Shown: positions 24,910 to 38,094, numbered from the stretch's first letter. The stretch is 64,000 bases of DNA from Ceratothoa steindachneri (GCA_963969495.1 OZ018318.1:175572294-175636293), one strand, 5' to 3'. Numbers and translations are program-made. The notes: generated by a model not told the origin, from the letters alone.

Positions 24910-26800
24910 CCCGTATATATATATAAACTTCATGTTTAATCTCCCATGAAGTATATTGTAAATTTGAGGTAATAAAAATAGGCATAAATTTAGGATAGTA
25001 CATATAGAAAAGAAATTCCTGTTCCAGTTATATATATATGCATTTGTTCGCTAGAGCAATAGAGCTTCCTATTAGACGACCTTTTCTCAAATAAATAATA
25101 AATAATTAAGTTTCTGTATTCAAATAATATTTTGTAACAACTAAAACTATATCCGATTCACTATCATTGTGATAATACGTGCCAACGAATTTAAAAAAAA
25201 TCTTTTGGGCCAAATATCATTTACTTTAAAGCATTTTTTCATCCCATTGGTACTTTATAGTCTAATCTATGCTGCACATATCTGAAATTCTCCCTACTTG
25301 GTGTCAGTTTATCTCAAAAGTACCATTTTTGTCACTTGTTTCAGATTTTTTGAGATACGTTAGTAAAATTCTAAAGCAACTGTAATAGTAAAATTAGTAA
25401 TAATTATGAATAATATCATGTGATATATATTATATATTAGAATAAAATAGTTTGTGGATATATTGTCCCAGCGGTACTTTTTAGTGGGATAATATACCCC
25501 AATATTATTTATTATTATTTCATTGGTAAATTGAAAATCTTTTCCAGGGCTTTTTGGCACTTTATGGGTAAGTCGATGATGGTCGGGTGGCAAAAATGGA
25601 TTGGCCAAAATGTCTTCATTATAATTTGAACTTTTTAACTCATTTTTACCTAACCTAATCTCTCTTTTCCTTCCTAATATTGGTAGTCAAAATGAATGGA
25701 ATCAAATTTCCCTATTATTTAATGTTAAATATTTCTTTCCTTTAGTTTTAACATTTTAATTAAAAAATAGTTCGGTAGTGAAAGAGATAAAAGCAGATAG
25801 AAATACTTATGTGTGGCCTCTTCCTCTCATATATTAAATAACTTGCGAAAGAGCCTTTGTTCGTCGGGAGACTTGAAAGCTATGCGTTGTGAAATAATTT
25901 TATTATATTATGGTAACTTTATTATGTAGGGGATTTTGCCCCCTCTATAAATTTTATCAAACCTGTTTGCCTTTCTTATTTAGGTATTTATTTTATTTTG
26001 AATCTCAACTTTGGAGTGGAGAAGGAGGTTCTCTTTCTCATGAGTTTGTTTCTATCTTGTTTTAGATCAATGTTGATTTCATCTTGATTAATCTTCGATC
26101 GCTTGCTACCTCTAGTGAGCTGATAACCTATATGATTAAAGTTAAATTGATATGTAGGAGTATGTAATCTAAATCAGTTCTTTTTCACTTTGGTGCAATC
26201 CAGGTCCATCTTCGGCTTTGCTTTTTTGGAAGGAATTTGTTCATAATTTAAAGAGTTGCTCATCCTGCCAATTTTAATGAACTGTTTCCACGTTCATTTC
26301 CCTCGACCATCTTCACACAAGAGCAAAATAAAGAATGCTGGGCTTCTTATTTGCATTAAATAAGATTACAGCAGAAGTTTTACTCTTCTATGGATTACCT
26401 TTTGACGAATCTAAGCAGACGCTTTCTCGTAACTTGGCCTCACCTTAATTTAAAGATTTCTCGACCAATTGTAATAGACCATAGAAATTCTCTTGCTTGT
26501 TCGAAGCATTGCTTCATGAGACCAGGATTTATGATTAGTAGAAAATGATTATATTCTTCTCGGAATAATGACTTTATTCCTGTCACAGAATTGATGAGTC
26601 TTAAGTCTCAACAAATTTCTCAGAAGTAATTTTATAAGTTTGGTCATCTACGAATATCTATATGTTCTCATAACTATCATTTATTTGGACCCATAAAGGA
26701 ACCTAGGATTATTCTAATGCGATATGCAGTAGCATCGCTTTCAGATTACTCTTAGAAAACACAGGGACCAATCACAATTGGGAGCCATCATGCTGCTGAG
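24910..26800 (+). repeat. Inverted duplication, arm 1
   Basis: Together with the mariner-like fragment before it, this matches the reverse complement of 59690-60870. Shared blocks include ATGTTTAATCTCCCATGAAG (24931), AACTTGCGAAAGAGCCTTTG (25842) against AACTTGCGAAATAGCCTTTG, and GTTCGAAGCATTGC (26499). Arm 1 carries about 630 bp (about 25155-25785) absent from arm 2. No protein is convincing in either arm. Confidence 0.85.
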
Positions 26801-27700
26801 AGGAGCGCTACAATAAGTGTTCAATTTTTATTTCTCTTCCTCTCCTCTTCTACATTAGTCATCTTATTTTTCACAATTTAACTATGTATCATTAGGATAT
26901 AATCGTTTTGTGTCTGATAGAATTATTCGAAGTAAGAAACACATCACAAATCATGCCTCGAATATACAACTGTGTTATGAATATTATATAAAGAGGACGA
27001 ACAATCGCCATCTTTTGGGATTTCTTTTTCCCCAAAGGAAAGGCGAGAAACTATATTTTCACCGATGGATATCGGCTATTCTCCTGGGGTGGGGTTGTAT
27101 AGGATGCGATGAGTAATTTTTCATTCTTGGCAATTCGTTGGTAACTCGTTGATACACTCGTTTGTGCATCGTTTTTGGAAAAACAAACTGTTGTGGTGTT
27201 AATAACGGGAGCTGCAATGAAACATCTTCCAGTGTTTGAATACCAAACTGAGTACCATTTCTAGCTGTTGGTAAGATATTGTAGACTCAGGCTGGGATTA
27301 AAAGGGTACGGCGACTTGACGCCCTCAGATTAGTAATACGAAAGAACTTCGCATTTGTCGCGGAGAGCCAAGACATCATTGAGATCCACTCCAGGAGGAC
27401 AATATGGTCGTCTTTTATCTGACAGTTAGATAATGATGACATTACTCATGAAAGATGAGAATGGGCCTACTTGGGTTGCAGAAGATGAAGGGCAAGCAGG
27501 ATTAAAATGCTACGAAGCTTGTGAAGATACTGAAACATACTAAACTCGGGCATTGTATGCTATAATTTTGTCAGACGATAAAAATTCTGTCAGAAGCAGG
27601 TAATAAACACGCAAAACTACGAAGTACGGTAAATGACTAAGACCCACTGATTTTTGGGACTTGTTTTGTTTTAAAAAGATCATTCACTAATATATAGACA
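26801..27700. other. No gene recognised
   Basis: One plus-strand frame (26910-27116) has no recognisable motif, and nothing else is identified. Confidence 0.5.
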
Positions 27701-27703
27701 GGT

Positions 27704-28110
27704 ATGAGATTGAGTTTTTGTCTATATCAAAAGAAAGAACTAAAAATTTTGATTCTGAATACATATGAAGTGATTAATATTGAGGAGAGACTAGGGGAAT
27801 TAAATCTAGTCTCGCTGGAAACGCGTAGACTGCGTGGTGAGCTCATCGAAGTTTTCAAAATACTTCGAGGGTTCGACAATGTCGACTACCGGGATATTTT
27901 CACACTGATTGAGAACAGAACGCGCAGTCACGTCTTCAAACTTTAACTGAAGAGTTACAACCGCAATATGTGTGGAATTCTTTTCACTTACACTATCTGT
28001 TGAAGTGGAACGCACTTCGAGTGAAAGTTTTCAACAGTGAAACTGTTGACCAGTTCAAGTCAAGACTAGACAAAGTCTTGAAAAGTGGCCGTTCAGGAAC
28101 GCAAAACAAT
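27704..28110 (+). pseudogene. Non-LTR retrotransposon (LINE) RT, C-terminal end
   Basis: The 80-codon frame 27704-27946 contains ERLGELNLVSLETRRLRGEL and FKILRGFDNVDYRDIFTL with NRTRSHVFKL. This is the conserved tail after RT in CR1/jockey-like LINE proteins. After a stop and frameshift, QFKSRLDKVLKSGR (about 28045-28090) fits the usual end. The rest of the RT and the endonuclease are missing upstream, as expected for a 5'-truncated insertion. I cannot assign the clade more exactly. Confidence 0.8.
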
Positions 28111-28339
28111 TGAGCAAACAAGTGCCTGCTCGATTGCTAGTCCAAAGGTACCCTCTTTGAATGGACCGTAAGGTCTCCTAGGGTACTTCCTCTCCTTGTT
28201 ACTCCTTGTTTAGATAAAGTATTAAGATTACATAGCTGAAATTAGAGTAAGGTTGTTTTCTTCGTTCTTTCAAATTGTACCATCTTAACTTACTAGAAAT
28301 AATAGGTTTGTTCAACGTTTTGGTTTCTTTTTAAATAAA

Positions 28340-30706
28340 GTCTTCATTAATAAATAAACAACTATTGGTCGGATACATCCTGGATCTAGACTATTGGAAA
28401 GAACGGGAAATTTGGGTTCATATTTCTGGTGTTTTTTCCTTATAGTTTAATTTATGGCGTGTAATGCTCATGGAAAAAAACAAATTGTAGGATATAAATG
28501 AATGAATTAATAAAAAAAATAAACTAATAAGAATGCAATTAGAGTATGTAACTAGTCTTTTTCGTCCTATTGAATTATGTATGTTCAATTCATCTCGGAG
28601 AAAATTAAAGGTTTCATTTTAGGAATTTTATTTTTAAATTTTCGCTTTTTATAAAATAATATACAACTAATATTCCTATTTCAAATAAATCATGAAACAT
28701 TGGAAAGAATTCATATATAATATAAATTCTTTACTAAAAAATAACAGGTCAACATACAGCTCAGAGATAGCAAGAATGATTAATTTTTCATTTGTTTACT
28801 TTAAAAATTTATTCATTAAAAGTTGAAACTTTACATTAGCTCATTCAATCCTGTATCATTAGAAAGAGAAGACTTAGCTACATTGAAAAAAATAAGTATT
28901 ACATATTGATGATAAATAAATGGCAGAGAGGAAGAAAATTTATTAATGAATCATTTGAAAAAGAAATTTGAACTTTAAGCTACACAAGGTCGCCCAATTA
29001 GACTATCTAGCCAATGTTGAGCTCTTCCAAACATAGAAGCTTTCGAAAGATCGAATTGCTTTCACAATTAAAATGGTTTTCCGCAAAGTTTCGCCACTTT
29101 TGTCTCTTAAAAAATTAGTGAATCAATGATTTTAAACCAAACACTTTTTTCAAATTTACGCAGACTTTACGAAGGGAATTTCAGGAAGAGCCAGAGTGAG
29201 ATAACACGATACGTAATAAGTAACTACATTAAAATATATATAACTATAGATAAAATTAGATATTTTATATTTTTCTTATTTTTAGCTATTGCTAAATATA
29301 CGGACGGAATGGAAAGCTAAGATATACTCGTCCTATCGTGGTACGATAAGTAAGTACCTGTTGGAGAGATCCCTCTCTCCTAAACTTGCCAGAAACGTAG
29401 ATAACTTGGGATACTCTTGTGTTTTTTTTTTACCCAACGCAGCTGAAATGGATAACTTGGAATATAGGACGTTGAGAGAAGTCCAAAGGTACATATTATG
29501 CATCTACTTGGAACAAAGCAAACACATTTTTTTGAAACGGGTAAGGGAACGAGGACCAGAAGGATACACCTGATTATGACAGAATCTATGGCGAAACTTA
29601 AGACTTTTGTGGTTTGTCGTATAGAAGCATTTAGAAGGAGGGAAAATGACTCTACTTATTACCTAATATTCTTAAGTATTTATCGGTAACCAGCGGGGAA
29701 TTCACAAACAAACGTTAAAATGGCGATTTCGTTCTTCCGGTGTGGTGGGTCTGGAATATCAACAAATCTATGGGACATTACGAATTACTGAGATAATAAG
29801 TAATTAACCTTATTATCTACGGGAACATGATAATCTCGTCAATTTATCTCTGTAATTATACGAAATATTAATGAATATCCCATCAAAAGGTTTTCTCCAA
29901 TTTAGGTTAATTTCTTAAAAGTCTATGGCACATAATAAAATTTAGGCAGTTTTCAAGATCTTTAACTGGTAAATGGCGATGATTTTGGTCACCAATCACA
30001 AAACTTTTAAAACTTGGAAAGTAAAATAATTTAGTGCCACAAAAGGCAGCTGCCTAAAGCGTTTCAAATACTGAAGCCGATTATGGAAAATTCATCTCCC
30101 AATTTTACACTTTGGTGGGCATATTCGGATTTTGAAGCTCTGAAAGAACAAAGCGCTTTATACATAAAAAACACCACATGGAATGCCTAGTCCCCAAATT
30201 TAGTTTGATAGAAATATAGGGATCAGACGAGTTCTGGTGTCCCTAGGTTAAATTGCACTTGTCGATTTAACCCACATCGCATAAATACTTCACGTGTCGC
30301 AGGGGATAAAACAAGTCCGCATAAATTGTCACTCTATGTAGAAATAATTAAAGCTAAGCATATGAAAATGCTTTAAATACACTAAGCGGAGTCAAAATTC
30401 ATCCTAGGGACCATTTCCATATATTTGAGTTTAACCCCTCTCCATGATTTCTGGTTGAAGCTGAAATCGTGTAAAAGGTGTGTATGCAAAGTGCATAAAA
30501 AATCCAGTCTCTCCTCACTAAGGACCTTGGGTTATACCTACTACATTGCTTGAGAACTCCGCTAGGTCGCCCTAAGGCATTTCCCTAAGAGGAAAAATAT
30601 CAAAATTATAAAAGTGATTTTAGTAATAATTTGGAAATTATATTTGACATTTATTCTTAGGACTTAAAAGATAAAACAAAATATAATTAATTGGTGATGA
30701 AATACA
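28340..30706. other. AT-rich region, no gene recognised
   Basis: Short frames at 29126-29689 show no recognisable domain. No RNA gene or clear repeat seen. Confidence 0.55.
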
Positions 30707-30708
30707 TA

Positions 30709-31637
30709 TGAGGGGCGGTCAATAAGTTTTTCAATTCGGATATAAGGAAACGAGATATGAGGAAAAGTGTTTATTATTTTTCAAAATAACAACCTTTGAC
30801 TTTAATGCACTTGCGCCACTTGTCCCTGAGGCTTGGAATTCCGGACAACTAGAAATCTCCCGACTGCTGTTGGATTCACTCCTGGACGGGAAGCTGGAAA
30901 TATTCATCGTCCCCAAACCGGCGTCCATGTACTGCAACCTTGAGCTGGCGGAATAAAAAGTAGTCGCTAGGGTCCAGATCTGGACTGTAGGGGGGATAGT
31001 TGAGCTCCTCGAATCCACATTCGCACAGGGCAGCTTGTGAAACTCTGGCCTTGATGACTTTGACGATTTTGAAGTCAATCATTGGGTGTGAGGTTTCTAG
31101 AGACCCAACGGGCAGAGTCCTTGGTCATGGCCAAATTGTCGTGAATGATGTGGCTAACACTTCCATGTGATATTCCAAGTTCTCGCTCGGTTTCTTCGAC
31201 TTTCACCCGTCGATTTTCGAGGATTATCCTCTCCACACGGGCCACATTGTCTTCGTTGGTCACGTCTGACGGGCGTCCTGGATGGCGGTCATCTTCAAGG
31301 GACTCACAACCATGGCAGAACTCCCTATTTCAGCAGGCAATGGTTGCATAGGAAGAGCGGTGTCGGTGTACTCTGCAACCATGCGTTCATGGATCTCTTT
31401 TGCATTCTTGCCTTCCTTGGTCAAAGATTTGATCACTGAGTGGTGCTCAACCTTCTTCATTGTTGAAAATTTGTGACTGATGATCTGCAATCAGCTACTG
31501 CTTCTTAAATAGACAAGGCTTGAGCGTGCGGCTGCAGGACCTGACCTCTTATAACTTGTCCTAACACCTGCACAAACAGCCATCCCGCTTCCTCTCTTTT
31601 GCCCTACCGATTCGCAAAACTTATTGATCGCCCCTCG
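30709..31637 (-). mobile_element. Internally deleted mariner element 2 (929 bp)
   Basis: Same family as element 1. Left end TGAGGGGCGGTCAATAAG and right end (reverse complement) CGAGGGGCGATCAATAAG, with TA at 30707-30708 and 31638-31639. It is 361 bp shorter than element 1; the missing part corresponds to about 2083-2440 there, with the junction near 31052-31072. The transposase is on the minus strand. Confidence 0.93.
30774..31460 (-). pseudogene. mariner transposase with internal deletion
   Basis: It starts at the ATG at 31458-31460 (MKKVEHHSVIKSLTKEGKN) and ends at the stop at 30774-30776 after GCYFEK. The N-terminal DNA-binding part and linker (DNVARVERIILENRRVKVEE) are readable, as is the third catalytic region (NYPPYSPDLDPSDYFLF), better kept than in element 1. 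The deletion removes the region of the first and second catalytic Asp, so no active enzyme could be made. Length is 229 codons against about 349 for element 1. Confidence 0.9.
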
Positions 31638-31992
31638 TATTTCAGAATTATAAAGAAAAAGATAATTATACAGGTTTGTTTGGGAAATGATGTCCTCAGT
31701 AGCACATCAAAATACAAAAATATTTAGTAATCACGGTGTATGATTTTTGTTTTTTCTCGAATTTATTGCGCGAAACTAACTAGAGCGAATACCTGGCCTC
31801 TATGAACTCGTTACAAAATAAATTTCCAATAATTGTGATTCTAATAATATTTTAATACATATAAAAGTCTTCTTAAAATTTCTCCCTTTAAGAAAAATCG
31901 ATTGTTTCCTAGTCGTAGGGGTTGCGCTCCAGAAGAGGGTTGTGGAACTCCAGGAGACTTTTCTAGTTGATTAAAGATTTATTATGCCATAC

Positions 31993-31995
<3 letters not shown>

Positions 31996-32038
<43 letters not shown>
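31996..32038. repeat. (TA)n microsatellite
   Basis: About 40 bp of alternating TA. Confidence 0.95.
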
Positions 32039-32039
<1 letters not shown>

Positions 32040-32041
<2 letters not shown>

Positions 32042-32689
32042 CGGGTGATAACATCCACCAACCAAAGCCTTTCGACATATTTAATTACTGGCCATCCCAA
32101 AACATTCAAGATAGAAAGAAAGAGGAAGACACCTTGTATTCCAGCCAATATAACCTTATTGTACAAGAGAAAAAGAAATTTGACGTGATTCAGAACATGG
32201 GAGAAGAAGCCTGACATTTGAAAAATGCAAGAGAAAAAGACATTGGAAAGCTCCATGGAGAGAAGAACAAAGGACGGCGCCATGAAAGCTCTCCATACAG
32301 AGAAGATATATAACGGCAACAAAAATATATTGTCTTTCAATGTCCAGCAATTAAACAAAGAGAAACGGACAGCTAGTCAGAGGCTCTACCATTATGCAAT
32401 CAGCTACAGCAATTCAGACCTACCCAAAATGTTACACTATCAAACCCTGTATCTCTTTAGGCAAGAAACATCCGAGGGATTTTTTATACTATATCTTCAT
32501 ATATGATTTGGATAATGAGCCTTCAATTTGTTAGCGAGCTGGGTATGTGTGTGTTCGACGCTTTTATTGCAAATTAACATATATTTATTAAGGTCTTTGG
32601 ATACAGTATTAATTAATTGATTAACATTGTTAAAATTATTTTCATCTCTGTCAATATATTGGCAAAATTCTCCAAACTATCATAATTTA
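32040..32689. other. No gene recognised
   Basis: Lysine-rich overlapping frames on the plus strand (31984-32506) run out of the (TA)n tract and show no known domain. Confidence 0.45.
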
Positions 32690-33110
32690 CTCACATCTCT
32701 AGGCACCATGCTGGGATGATCGTTTGGGCAGAGGTTAGAGAAAAGTTGAAAATACCGCAATCTTTCACCACACAACGGGAATTTAACCCTTCTTGCCACG
32801 ATCCTGGGCCACCTATGCAACTGGGGTCATGAATCCCCTTCGGGAGTTTAGGAAAGGAATTTACCTGTGAAGAGATCCAAGTCTTTGATGACGTAAGTTT
32901 CATGAGCTGTTTAACCTAAGAAGCTGCAACACTTGATTGATGGCTGTCAACTCAATCCAAGAATCCAATTCAGTAACGAGATGTGGATTTTTACCCTTCA
33001 TCCTCTAGATTTACGAGAGTGGCCTGATAAGAATGGACCAAAGTATATGGGATCAGGAACAACTTAAATAGTCTGTCAAAATTTAAGTCCTCCTCCATAT
33101 AAATCGACAT
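32690..33110 (+). pseudogene. Possible Tc1/mariner-superfamily transposase relic
   Basis: Plus-strand translation has HHAGMIVWAEVREKLKIP, similar in spacing to the conserved MVWA region, and further on EMWIFTLHPLDLREWP where a WP..SPDLNPLDY segment would be expected. The similarity is weak, the central Asp motif is not seen and stops are frequent. It could be chance. Confidence 0.28.
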
Positions 33111-34292
33111 CTAAGTAGTAACCCAAGCATGATATATCGTAGCAATATATTGGTTTTATTCTACACATCCCAGGATTGCAATCAAACAAACATATTTACT
33201 TTTGCCAGCAGAGTTTGGCAGCAGTTATGTGATCGCAGTAAATAATTTTCGCTCTGGCTGGCGAATTGTAACGCAGATATCAATTAGTTACTCTTATTTA
33301 CAGATTTCGGTATAAAAAAGATGGAATGGTGGAAGCCCGGCTAGATACAGATTTAATTAAATTTAGTTGCGGATCGAGATCAGAATGCGTATTACGAATC
33401 ACATATTCATTTTTTATAACATGGATAAGAGGTTAAAAATTCAGACCTGGGGACTAAATTAGATTCCTGGAGGGAGCGGAATCAATCCTTTTATTAATGC
33501 TGTAAAAGTCCCCTAAAAATCTATGGTCATAGTAAAACTGAGTCTGTCAAAGGTATCTTATATTCCTCTTTGTGAAATCATATAAAATATATCCCACTTG
33601 CATAGTCTATTTTATGGAAAGCTGCGGCTCATATTAATAATGAACCTAAATGTTAGTGTTCTAGTTCTTTGTAAAAGGAGAAGATATGGAGAAACTAATC
33701 CATGTTACGATTTGATGACATAACAAAACCTTGATAAATTTTGTTTGACCGATCACAAATAGATGTGTAATTTAGTAAAAGATAATAGATGAAAATCACC
33801 CACATAGTTACAACTTTCTCTTTAAACACCAAATGACTGCTGCAACAAACAATTGCTGGATAGATGTTAGTATCAATCAAATTATTTGTAATTACATTAA
33901 TTTAATTAGTTTTTACAAACACATGTTGATAATTACATGCTAATAGATCTTGATTATTGAAATAACAGAGGAAATAATCGCAAGAAGCAAAAAGCATATA
34001 TTAAAAGTATGAAAGAGAAGCATGCACATTTCAGAAGTTGGAAATGATAGAGGTGTTAAAAGAAATAGTCCAAGTTTTAACGGATGCTCTGAAAGAAATT
34101 ATAAAAAGTGAATTAAAATATTCTGGCAATGCTGCGTGATTCATTATGCAACTTATGCTTTATCATTTTTATTATCAAGAATCCAAATACATACCATGAT
34201 TTAATGACAATTTTTTCTACTACCCCTTTTTTTATTTTATTGGAATCCAAAATTCTAATTTACTTAAAAAATACGGTAATAATTCAGATAAC
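33111..34292. other. AT-rich region, no gene recognised
   Basis: No readable gene, RNA gene or repeat identified. Confidence 0.55.
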
Positions 34293-35498
34293 GGGCACAC
34301 CGTAGGTGGCGCTGTTAGTAGGCTACAATTTTGGGCTACAATATATGTCTTATGACGTCTGACGGTAGCTTTAGATGTGAAAAATCACAGCGTTATATTT
34401 TTTTGTTGTTTTGGGGATTTGTAACCCTTATTTTGTATTATTTACTAAATTTCTGCACCTGTGCTCGTTTGTATTTTTTTCTTATTTAGGTAAGATTTCT
34501 TGATGTCTATTATTGTTTTTCGTATTTTTTGTTTGCGTATTTTTTGTTTCGCTGCGAACGATAACAGCTTTTTATTGGCAACGTTGTAGCTAGAAATCAG
34601 ACCCGCCCTGCATATGTTTCGGTTTCGTAATGCTCTAGTTGTACTTGTTTGTTATTCGAATTCAGGTTTAATTTGCATGACCGCGCATACACTAATCGAG
34701 AAAACTATAAATGGCTGACATGCAGTGCGAATTTAAATTTTTTAGAAAATTTAATGTTTCGTTGTGATAAAATATATGCAAACAAAAACAGTAAGCAACA
34801 GCGGTGCCGTTTCAAACAATTAGCGCGTAGGGGTACATTTTTCGCGGGTTCCAATTTTAATTTAAAAGACATTGTTCAAATTTCATATTTTTTCGTAATT
34901 AAGCGTTTTACGTAAGTAATTATTGTTTGTCATTAGGTTACCAGGTTTTTTTCTGCCAGTAAAAAGCTGTTATGGTTCGCAGCGCGACAAAATTTAATGT
35001 TTCGTTGTGATAAAATATATGCAAACGAAAACAGTAAGAAACAGCGGTGCCGTTTCAAACAATTAGCGCGTAGGGGTACATTTTTCGCGGGTTCCAATTT
35101 AAATTTAAAAGACATTGTTTAAATTTCATATTTTTTTGTAATTAAGCATTTTAAGTAAGTAATTATTGTTTGTCATTAGGTTACCAGGTTTTTTTCTGCC
35201 AGTAAAAAGCTGTTATGGTTCGCAACGAAACAAAAAATATGAAAAATATAATAGGAAAAAAACAGTAAATTCAAGGGGACTGCTCGTGAGGGAGATATCA
35301 CTGTGGGGAGAACACCATACGATGATCCTGAGTTTGAATCAATTTAAGGGAGGGTCTGGAGAAAAGCCCCCAGTGTATACTCGTATACAAAAAATATAAC
35401 GCCGTGATTGGTCACACCTGACGCTACTGTCGGACGTCATAAGACATATTGTAGCCCAAAATTGTAGCCTATAAAGAGCACCACCTACCGTTCGACCC
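34293..35498. mobile_element. Non-autonomous element with long inverted termini
   Basis: The outer 100-110 bp are inverted copies. Left TAGGCTACAATTTTGGGCTA followed by TATGTCTTATGACGTC matches the right end read in reverse, including CGTAGGTGG/CGGTAGGTGG at the tips and a CG(T)TATATTTTTT inner block. A second inverted pair lies inside (34546-34580 against 35199-35231, TTCGCTGCGAACGATAACAG). The core holds a 243-bp tandem repeat. No transposase frame is visible, so it would depend on a partner in trans. A target duplication is not clear (ATAAC and TAAAC flank it). Superfamily unknown. Confidence 0.82.
34751..35236. repeat. Two-copy 243-bp tandem repeat inside the long-TIR element
   Basis: TTAATGTTTCGTTGTGATAA occurs at 34751 and again at 34994, and the match holds through CCAGTAAAAAGCTGTTATGG in each copy. 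Few differences separate the copies, so the duplication is fairly young. Confidence 0.93.
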
Positions 35499-36610
35499 TA
35501 AACTGAAGTGTTAACAAATATACTCTTGAAAGAAGCGATTTTTTTAATTTTAAGGAATAATAATTGTCAACTTTGTTATCTCCTTCATTTCTGGCTTGTC
35601 ACTCTGATTATAGTATAAGGTTAAAATTAAGAAATATTTAGAGTAGCCACCGTATCTAAGTGTGCAATTTAGGATTTCTTTCGTTTTTTCTCCTACAAAT
35701 CGATTCTACCTATTTCTGCATCCATTTTATTATTCTTTTGAATATATCTTTTTCATTTGTTTGTCATCGTATCCGTTTACCTGTTAATTTCACTGACGGT
35801 TATTGTTCGTATTTTACTTCAAGCTTTCTAAGCTATCTTCAGTTTTGCCTCTCTCTCTTTTGTAAATTATCCAGGTTTCTTTTAAGCATAGATGTATCTA
35901 TGTATGTAAGTATCTTTGTAACATGTTGCTAAGCTTCCAAATCACTCTACAACCTATCTGGGTCCATCTATTAATTTCATCTTTCATTCTGCCAAAGAGA
36001 GATGCAGGTTTTCTTTTCTACGCCTATTATATGACCTGCCTTAAAAGATAATCGTCATTTCTAATTTTTTCTATCTACCTAAAAACGAATGCTCACTTTT
36101 TTCTTCTTTGAAAAGTTTAATTTCCTCTAAACTTGGTAACCTGAAACTTATTATTATTGACTGCAATACTTTTGTGTTCGAAACCACTTAATACGATATC
36201 CTCACTCAAACAAAGCTGACTAAAATATCTGCAATTAAGTCTAATCCCCTTTTATCCGTACATAAATGTTCTAAAAATTTCCTCACACACTGCTCTAAAT
36301 TTTTTGGCGCCGATAGAATCACAGTTGCTCTCTATGATCATATATCTTTTATTACAGACAAAATGTAGCGTAAATAAAAATGGCCATTGTCCATAAGTTT
36401 ATTATAGCATGTCGCACAATATGTTTTAAATTTCCTCATAAAATTTGTTATAAATTTTGTTTATAAACTCAAAAGGCTTGTCATAGTCAAAGGGAGGCAT
36501 TTCATATCAATTTCCTCTCTGTAATAATTGCTCAACAGCTTGACAATGTTCAGAAGACTACAATTCCTTTAATATCCTGCCTGTTAGAATTAATCTTTTT
36601 TCTTAGTCCA
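35499..36610. other. AT-rich region, no gene recognised
   Basis: A plus-strand frame (35660-35932) is hydrophobic but matches nothing I know. Confidence 0.5.
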
Positions 36611-38094
36611 TTAATTATGACAGATGCAATCAAATCTTATGTTGTTTAAGTTATCCAAGTGGCATTTAATGTTTCACATGGATAACGAAAGCGTCGCACC
36701 ATGTAATTTAAATCTTACTTCATCTAAAATAATTTGGAAAAATAATAGCCACTAGCTCAGCCAAACTTTCACACTTTCCACTCATTTATTAAAAAGTATT
36801 CAGTGTGCTTATGGTGATTATCTGCAGTATGGATGATTAATTCAAGGTTGTACTTTGTTCATGATGATTCTTTTCTGTTTTCCTCTTATCATGAAGATAT
36901 TCATTATTCAGCTTAGTCTGACAGAAATTTCAAGTTTCCCTCTCTGTATTACATGAAATTTCCTAACGACTAATCAAAGCCCATTACTACCTGTCATTGT
37001 TTGTAGGAAGCTACTCTAAAATCGTAAAGGCAGTACTGTTTGGCTAGGAATAGAGTAACTCTAAATTATGGTAGCTGATAGGTACTCGTATGTCTTTTCT
37101 TACGGGAAAGATAAATTATCATAGTTTAATTACGAGAAAGTCATAAATTAAGACTTAAATTGACCAGTTTAAGTTACTAGGTTTGCCTATTTTATTAAAC
37201 ATAAAAACAAGCATTTGATACAGTCTAAATTTGTGACAACTTAATGTAGCAAGCAGAAACTAATTTCAAACTGCTTTAAAAAACAACTACCCAACAAAAA
37301 CAAAATTTTCATGTGTGTATATATATTTTAATTAAATGTTAGTTATTTACTTTTTACTTTATAAATTAAAGTGTGATTTAAATCATGTGTCCCAACACCG
37401 CACATAACGCAGATTCAAATTGAATTAATCATCCATACTGCAGATAATCACCATAAGCACACTGAATACTTTTTAATAAATGAGTAGAAAGTGTGAAAGT
37501 TTGGCTGAGCTAGTGGCTATTATTTTTCCAAATTATTTTAGATGAAGTAAGATTTAAATTACATGGTGCGACGCTTTGGTCAACCATGTGAAACCTTAAA
37601 TGCTACTTGAATGACTTAAATAACATATGATTTGATTGCTACTGTCAGAATTAAAACTATGTACAGTGAGTTAAACCATCTATTTGCATACTTAAACTTT
37701 CATTATTTCTGAAATATTTCTTGCTTTCATCTGGTTATTTACCTAATAAAAACTCAGTAATCATATTAAATGTTTTTGTATGTTTCGAAAAGAAAGCAAA
37801 CCAAGGAACTTAAACTTGTCAATTTCTCCTTCCCGGAAGAAATGCATACCTATAAGCTACTATAGTTTTGAGTTACTCTGTTGCAGCCAAATAATACTGA
37901 CTTTATGATTTTATAGTAGCTTTGATTAAATGGTTCCTATGAAAAATAGAAGTAGCAATGGGTCTTGGTTGTACGTTAGAAAATATCATGTGATACAAAG
38001 GGAGAAGCTTGCAATTTCTGTGAAAGTAAGCTGGATAGTGAATATCTTCATGATAAGATGATAACAGAAAAGAATCATCATGAGAAAAGCAAAG
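36611..38094. repeat. Composite inverted repeat, order a-b ... a'-b'
   Basis: Block a (36611-36844) recurs inverted at 37421-37654, nearly identical over its central 150 bp and equal in length (234 bp). Block b (36851-37224) recurs inverted at 37757-38094 with lower identity. In a simple palindrome b' would precede a'; here the order is a, b, a', b'. That fits an array of ab units with one inverted relative to the other. No coding frame is shared between copies. Confidence 0.88.
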
